64,000 nucleotides of DNA from Maylandia zebra (taxonomy: Eukaryota; Chordata; Actinopteri; Cichliformes; Cichlidae). Location of the stretch: NCBI RefSeq assembly GCF_041146795.1, contig NC_135177.1, forward strand, positions 26,702,060-26,766,059. Direction: 5' to 3'. A model generated the notes under the pieces. The model ran no database searches. It was not told the DNA's origin and worked only from the letters and a program-made list of their open reading frames with translations. This document shows, one piece after another, positions 60,101-64,000 of this stretch. The position numbers and the translations under genes were made by a program. How positions within the stretch are numbered: the first letter of the stretch is position 1; each line of letters starts with the position of its first letter.

Positions 60101-60847
60101 GAAAAGATATTCAGTTTAAGTAAGAAATGGTATACAATATTTTATTCTTTGTCTCAGTGGTAGGGTTTATTGTTGTGTTGTTAAATGTTCTGTATTATAT
60201 TCTTTTTAAGGTATGGCGACCACGGAGCGTTCTACAAGTTCACTACCAGCACAGGGAAGAGTCTTCCTCTGTTTTACATTTATGACTCCTACCTAACTCC
60301 ACCCGAGTCCTGGTCTGAGTTTTTGACACCGACTGGCTCCCACAGCGTGCGTGGGTCAGCTTACGACTCCGTCTTTATAGCCCTGATTGTGGAGGAGCGT
60401 CATAAGCACGACATCCTGGCAGGCGGCTTCGATGGCATGTACACTTACTTTGCCTCCAACGGCTTCTCCTTTGGCTCTTCTCACCAGAACTGGAAAGCCA
60501 TCAAAGCTTTCTGCGATGGGAACAACCTCCTTTTTATCCCCAGCGTGGGGCCTGGTTACATTGACACCAGCATTCGGCCATGGAACAACCACAACACACG
60601 CAACAGGGTGAACGGACGTTACTACGAGACAGCCCTGCAGGCGGCACTCAACGTGCGCCCAGAGATTGTCACCATAACATCTTTTAATGAATGGCACGAG
60701 GGGACGCAGATAGAAAGGGCTGTGCCTAAAAAAACTGTGACACGGGTTTACTTGGACTATCAGCCACATGGGCCTGATCACTACCTGGAGCTGACCCGCC
60801 GCTGGGCCGAGCAGTTCAATAAAGAAAAGGAGCAGTGGCTCATGTGA
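51124..60847 (+). CDS. maneal: Glycoprotein endo-alpha-1,2-mannosidase-like protein (GH99)
   Basis: Four exons: 51124-51634, 52902-53011, 59776-59852, 60211-60847, in phase, 445 codons with TGA. The protein is a Golgi-type II membrane enzyme: short basic N-terminus (MARLRRKA), a membrane anchor at about residues 9-25 (IALFLFTLFIFGTMMGL), a stem to about 85, then the GH99 domain. Landmarks are DVHIFYYMWYGNPHMDG, HWDHILVPHWDP, VLSWYPPE, AFHIQPYRGR and FDGMYTYFASNG. FNEWHEG places Glu393 and Glu396 three residues apart, the spacing of the catalytic pair of GH99 enzymes. The family trims glucosylated mannose from N-glycans in the Golgi. The neighbour yrdc, as in mammals, and the sequence support MANEAL over the paralogue MANEA; activity of MANEAL itself is less established. 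Confidence 0.94.
53012..59775 (+). other. Large maneal intron 2
   Basis: 6.8 kb with GT and AG borders. Contains a (TG)n tract at about 53033-53085, a (GGAT)n run near 59317, an A20 run near 59440 and otherwise unremarkable sequence. It is notably poor in transposon remnants for its size. No nested gene is seen. Confidence 0.55.
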
Positions 60848-61389
60848 GCTTTCATCAAACTGACTTGAAACGGCACGCTGTAGTGGAAGTGTGTGCACAC
60901 ATGAAAGAGGAGGCAAGAGAGCGATTGATTGATATAGTTTTGAGTGCAGAAGGACATGCTGTTACCTTTTTTAAACATGCTGGATGCGAGAGGTCCTATA
61001 GATGTGTGTGCAAATTCAAAGATAGGATACAAAGCGTATCAAAAACCCAGACTTGTAAAATGCTCTGTGGGTCTGTCTCTAATCTCCCCCACACAATTGG
61101 TACGTTGAAATGTCTGCCCGATAATTTATTGTATTTCTAAATACAGTAAGCCACCATCTCATGCCCCTTTATATGGTGAAATAATAGAACTGAAGACACT
61201 GTAGTTTTCATTTATCCATAACATACAATTTGACCCTTTACCCAGGTTCAGAGAGCTTTTTAAAATGGGGATGATGTGGTGTTTTACAACTTGTCACTGT
61301 CACACAACATCATAATTTGTAAAGGTAAATTTGGAACATTATAGCATGTTAGCTCAACTTGTAAAAACACAGAACATGACAGTTTCTCA

Positions 61390-61740
61390 CAGCAGATCCC
61401 CTGCATCCATTTCACTCGATCTCTAACATCTTCCTCTGTCACGCCAACCATCTGCACGTCCTCCTGCCTGAAAGCATCAATCTTCAGCATCCTTCGTCCA
61501 GCACATCCACCATCGCCTCTCTAACCTTGCCTCCAAACTGAGAGTCACCCTGATATCCTCATTTCCAATCCTGTCCATTCTGCCAGTAAAATCTTAACAT
61601 CTTTTACTCCACCTCCAGCGTGACAACTTGCCCTTTCGTTATTGCCGCTGTCTCTAAACCATATATCACAACAGGTCTCACTACCATCTCATAAACTCTT
61701 TTACTCTTGCCATCCTTCACCAACAAACTAACTTACCAAG
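61390..61740 (-). mobile_element. Degenerate RTE-type LINE, C-terminal fragment
   Basis: The minus strand translates to GRRMLKIDAFRQEDVQMVGVTEEDVRDR in which the run of VxMVGVxEEDVxDR and the following W match the end of fish RTE ORFs. Upstream, CCATATATCACAACAGGTCT with CTCACTACC is the complement of a conserved RTE stretch. Frameshifts are present. Confidence 0.65.
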
Positions 61741-61759
61741 AATACTCATTTCTGATCTA

Positions 61760-61960
61760 CCCAAATAAAATTGGGTAATTTCAACCGCTCCTTTATTTCC
61801 TGAGGCCTCTGACACAGATTTTACTCTAGGTACTATTGACACAACCCTCCCATTCATCAGCACAAGCTTGTGAGTCCCCGAGGCTGGGATTGTGTCTCCT
61901 CTTTGTCTCAAGCTGGGGATCTTTCCCATATAACGTGTCAAGTACTACACCACAGACCCG
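61760..61960 (-). mobile_element. Possible tRNA-like SINE remnant
   Basis: The minus strand reads GTCTGTGGTGTAGTACTTGA, A-box-like, then GATCCCCAGCTTGAGAC. It is similar in layout to the remnant at 29836-30005 and lies beside the RTE fragment. Heavily decayed. Confidence 0.3.
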
Positions 61961-62689
61961 ATATCTACCCAAATACAATTGGAGATTGAGTAATTCCTAT
62001 ATGAAAAGACTTCACTGTAAGCATATGGGACTCTGCTTTTTTTTCTCCACTGAAGCAAGAAGTCAGGACATGAAAGTCTATGGCTCAAAGTGATTGAACG
62101 CATTAATGAATATAAACCTGCCCACTGACTGGGGCACACTCTGTATAGACTTGATTAAGATTCTGATAGCTTTTAAAATGAAAGGTTTCGCAGAGACAGG
62201 CGTTTTTGAGAATAAAAGTGCGTTCTCTGAATGATCCGAAGTTGATTTCCCTGTCCAGGTTGCCAGTAAGTGGTTTCTGCTCCTTTTTAAACACTTAACA
62301 TTGCTCTATTGATTTCACCCTCCATTAAGAAGCTGTTTTGAGTGAAAATCCAGACACCAGTGGATAAAGACAGAAATAAATCTCAGATAGCTTCTTGTGC
62401 ATGGAGAAAACTGTGAGACTGGGAAAAAAATATGTAATTTTATTGTGGATTTGCCAATGTTGTACCATCTGTTAATCAAGGTCCAATCAGACACTGAAGA
62501 TTTAATCATGTACTCCAATTATTAACATTCAAATGAGAGGAATTCTACAAATTATATCCATGTGCCAACCGAAACAACCCAAATGTGCCAGTATTAGTAG
62601 TCTACACTGTAAAACAGGATTTACTGCAAGTGTTGATGCTAACAATTGAAGTGCAATCTTCACGCTGCCAGAAAAAAAATTATTAAAAA

Positions 62690-62756
62690 ACAAACCAAAA
62701 AAAAAAAAAAAAGATTAAAAAACAAACAAACAAACAAACAAACAAACAAACAAACA
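62690..62756 (+). repeat. A-rich tract and (CAAA)n microsatellite
   Basis: A-run followed by about nine CAAA/AAAC units between 62721 and 62756. Confidence 0.9.
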
Positions 62757-62790
62757 GAAAACAGTTTACAGCCCTCTTAAATAAAGTTGA

Positions 62791-62796
62791 TTTATT
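62791..62796 (-). terminator. Candidate poly(A) signal of yrdc
   Basis: TTTATT on the plus strand gives AATAAA on the minus strand, about 395 bases after the yrdc stop. Confidence 0.5.
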
Positions 62797-63188
62797 ATAT
62801 CACACAGATTCAATCAGACCATTAAAATGTGTTCACTACAGTTCTGATCGTGTTGCGAAAAGGCTGGCTCAAACCATTCTTTCTCCCATGACCACATTAC
62901 TTAAAGTACTATACAGCTGACCTATTTCTGTATAAATGATAGTTTAAAGCTTAAACTCCCAAATAATGTAATGACAGAAACATATACAAAATATGCTAAT
63001 CTAAGACATAAGGAAAGATACCCAAGACTTTGAAGCTGCCACTGGAACAAAATCGTCCATCAGCAGTTTCAGTCCTCCTGAGATACAGTCTTCCCCGGCA
63101 AAGGCTGATTCATGGATTCATCTTCTCCCAAGTAGCCCCGGGTCAGAGCTGGTTGTGCGTGATTTTTGGAGTGTGGAGAGTTCAAAGG

Positions 63189-64000
63189 TCATTCTTCCCC
63201 AGAGAGCTCTGACAGTCCATATTTGCGCTCGAGCACATCAACCGTAGAAGAAAGGGCACTGAAATCAAAATTAAAGTCATTTCTTGTTTAATGTACCAAG
63301 TCTACTTCAGAGGAAACATGGGTGGTTTGGGGGCAGAGGGGGTGTAAGGGTCAGAGTGAGAAAGAAGAGTGTTAACACGATGCGACAGACTGACTCCAAA
63401 TATGGTTTTTTAATGAAACTAAGACTTGTTCTTGCAAAATGCCTCCTTATTTTTTGTGGTGGGTATTTCAATATTTAAGTTTTGTTTTAGGAGATTCATA
63501 CTATAGCTGGTGCTGTAACACTGGGAGAGGCTGGAAACACCTGGGTATTTCAAAGCAACAGTGAGTCAGTGCGGATGCATTCCCCTTCTTCAAGTCATGG
63601 AATAAACTGGTGCTATATGAATAACTTCCAGTTCTAATTCAGGTGACTTGAGCAACGTATGACTGCTTACTTTGGATATTTTAATACATCAGACTCAGTC
63701 AGTTTACTTTTGCTCAGTTCTGGTTTGAAAATGTTTTTTTTCCAGTCAATTTTTTTGTCAGTTGTAAAATGTGCCTGAAGTTCTCTGAAGGAGTTTAAAT
63801 GATATGCTTAAACATTCAGTTACATCAGATAGTTTTATCTCACTTGGAGAGAAACTATTGGAAAAAGCGTCTGGATGAACTTACCACCCTGGTCTGATGA
63901 TGCTGTATTTGCCGAGTACTGACAGGTCGACTACTGTTGATCCGAGGCGGCTCTGGTCTCCTATCGGTCCACCATCAACAACCACAGCTAGTTTGGGCCA
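63189..64000 (-). CDS. yrdc: YrdC domain protein, threonylcarbamoyl-AMP synthase (3' part)
   Basis: Two minus-strand exons: 64000-63885 (continuing beyond the window) and 63258-63189, joined by a GT-AG intron. The visible protein reads WPKLAVVVDGGPIGDQSRLG, STVVDLSVLGKYSIIRPGC, then ALSSTVDVLERKYGLSELSG and EE-stop. GSTVVDLS and the RPG motif are hallmarks of the C-terminal half of the YrdC/Sua5 fold that binds ATP and threonine. The enzyme makes threonylcarbamoyl-AMP for the t6A modification of tRNAs that read ANN codons. The N-terminal half is outside the window. Position tail-to-tail with maneal matches the mammalian order. Confidence 0.93.

Larger units (their letters stand above)
60848..63188. 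other. Convergent 3' UTR region of maneal and yrdc
   Basis: AATAAA hexamers for maneal occur at 62211-62216 and 62780-62785, so its 3' end is uncertain. The region also holds an RTE LINE piece, a SINE-like remnant and an A-rich microsatellite. Confidence 0.5.

Noticed and set aside
60356-60916. 186-codon minus-strand ORF over the last maneal exon
   Set aside because: Antisense shadow of the GC-rich GH99 coding exon.

Overview
The window is vertebrate nuclear DNA, almost certainly from a teleost and probably a percomorph or cichlid-like fish. Its genes are split by GT-AG introns, and the spliced proteins read as close orthologues of vertebrate families. The AT-rich introns carry typical fish repeats: hAT-like non-autonomous elements, a Tc1-like remnant, RTE-type LINE pieces and a tRNA-derived SINE. 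Six genes are complete and two reach or nearly reach a window edge. Their neighbours match blocks of human chromosome 1p (PPP1R8-THEMIS2-RPA2-SMPDL3B; MECR; LIN28A; MANEAL-YRDC), which supports the assignments.

Layout. ppp1r8 (minus, 4-5371; the 3' UTR runs off the left edge) is divergent from themis2 (plus, 6624-11474). rpa2 (minus, 13201-18636) is convergent with themis2. A giant foldback element (19005-27065) follows. Then come smpdl3b (plus, 27981-30513), mecr (minus, 31549-34973), lin28a (minus, 40021-47627, with a long 3' UTR to about 36190), maneal (plus, 51124-60847) and the last two exons of yrdc (minus, 63189 to the right edge). I rebuilt the exons from splice sites and checked that reading phase is kept across every junction. 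The spliced coding regions predict ppp1r8 349 aa, themis2 701 aa, rpa2 278 aa, smpdl3b 455 aa, mecr 381 aa, lin28a 195 aa and maneal 444 aa.

The most unusual object is the 8,061-bp foldback element between the divergent rpa2 and smpdl3b genes. It has two long inverted arms (4,418 and 3,602 bp) around a 41-bp loop. Each arm is mostly a tandem array of a 169-bp unit, 22 copies on the left and 17 on the right. The outer ends are imperfect terminal inverted repeats starting ACTKGTGTCAAGCC, and a perfect 8-bp direct repeat, CCTGGGAG, flanks the whole. It has no transposase-sized ORF. This is the architecture of FB/TU-type foldback transposons, so I read it as a non-autonomous transposon that split a bidirectional intergenic region of about 1.3 kb.

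The genes do not form one pathway. They are housekeeping or signalling genes: PP1 regulation, lymphoid/myeloid signalling, replication protein A, a GPI-anchored sphingomyelinase-like enzyme, mitochondrial fatty acid synthesis, let-7 control, Golgi mannosidase-like and tRNA t6A synthesis. Other points of interest are two GC-AG introns in smpdl3b, let-7 and miR-125 seed matches in the lin28a mRNA, and a cluster of short palindromes in one rpa2 intron.
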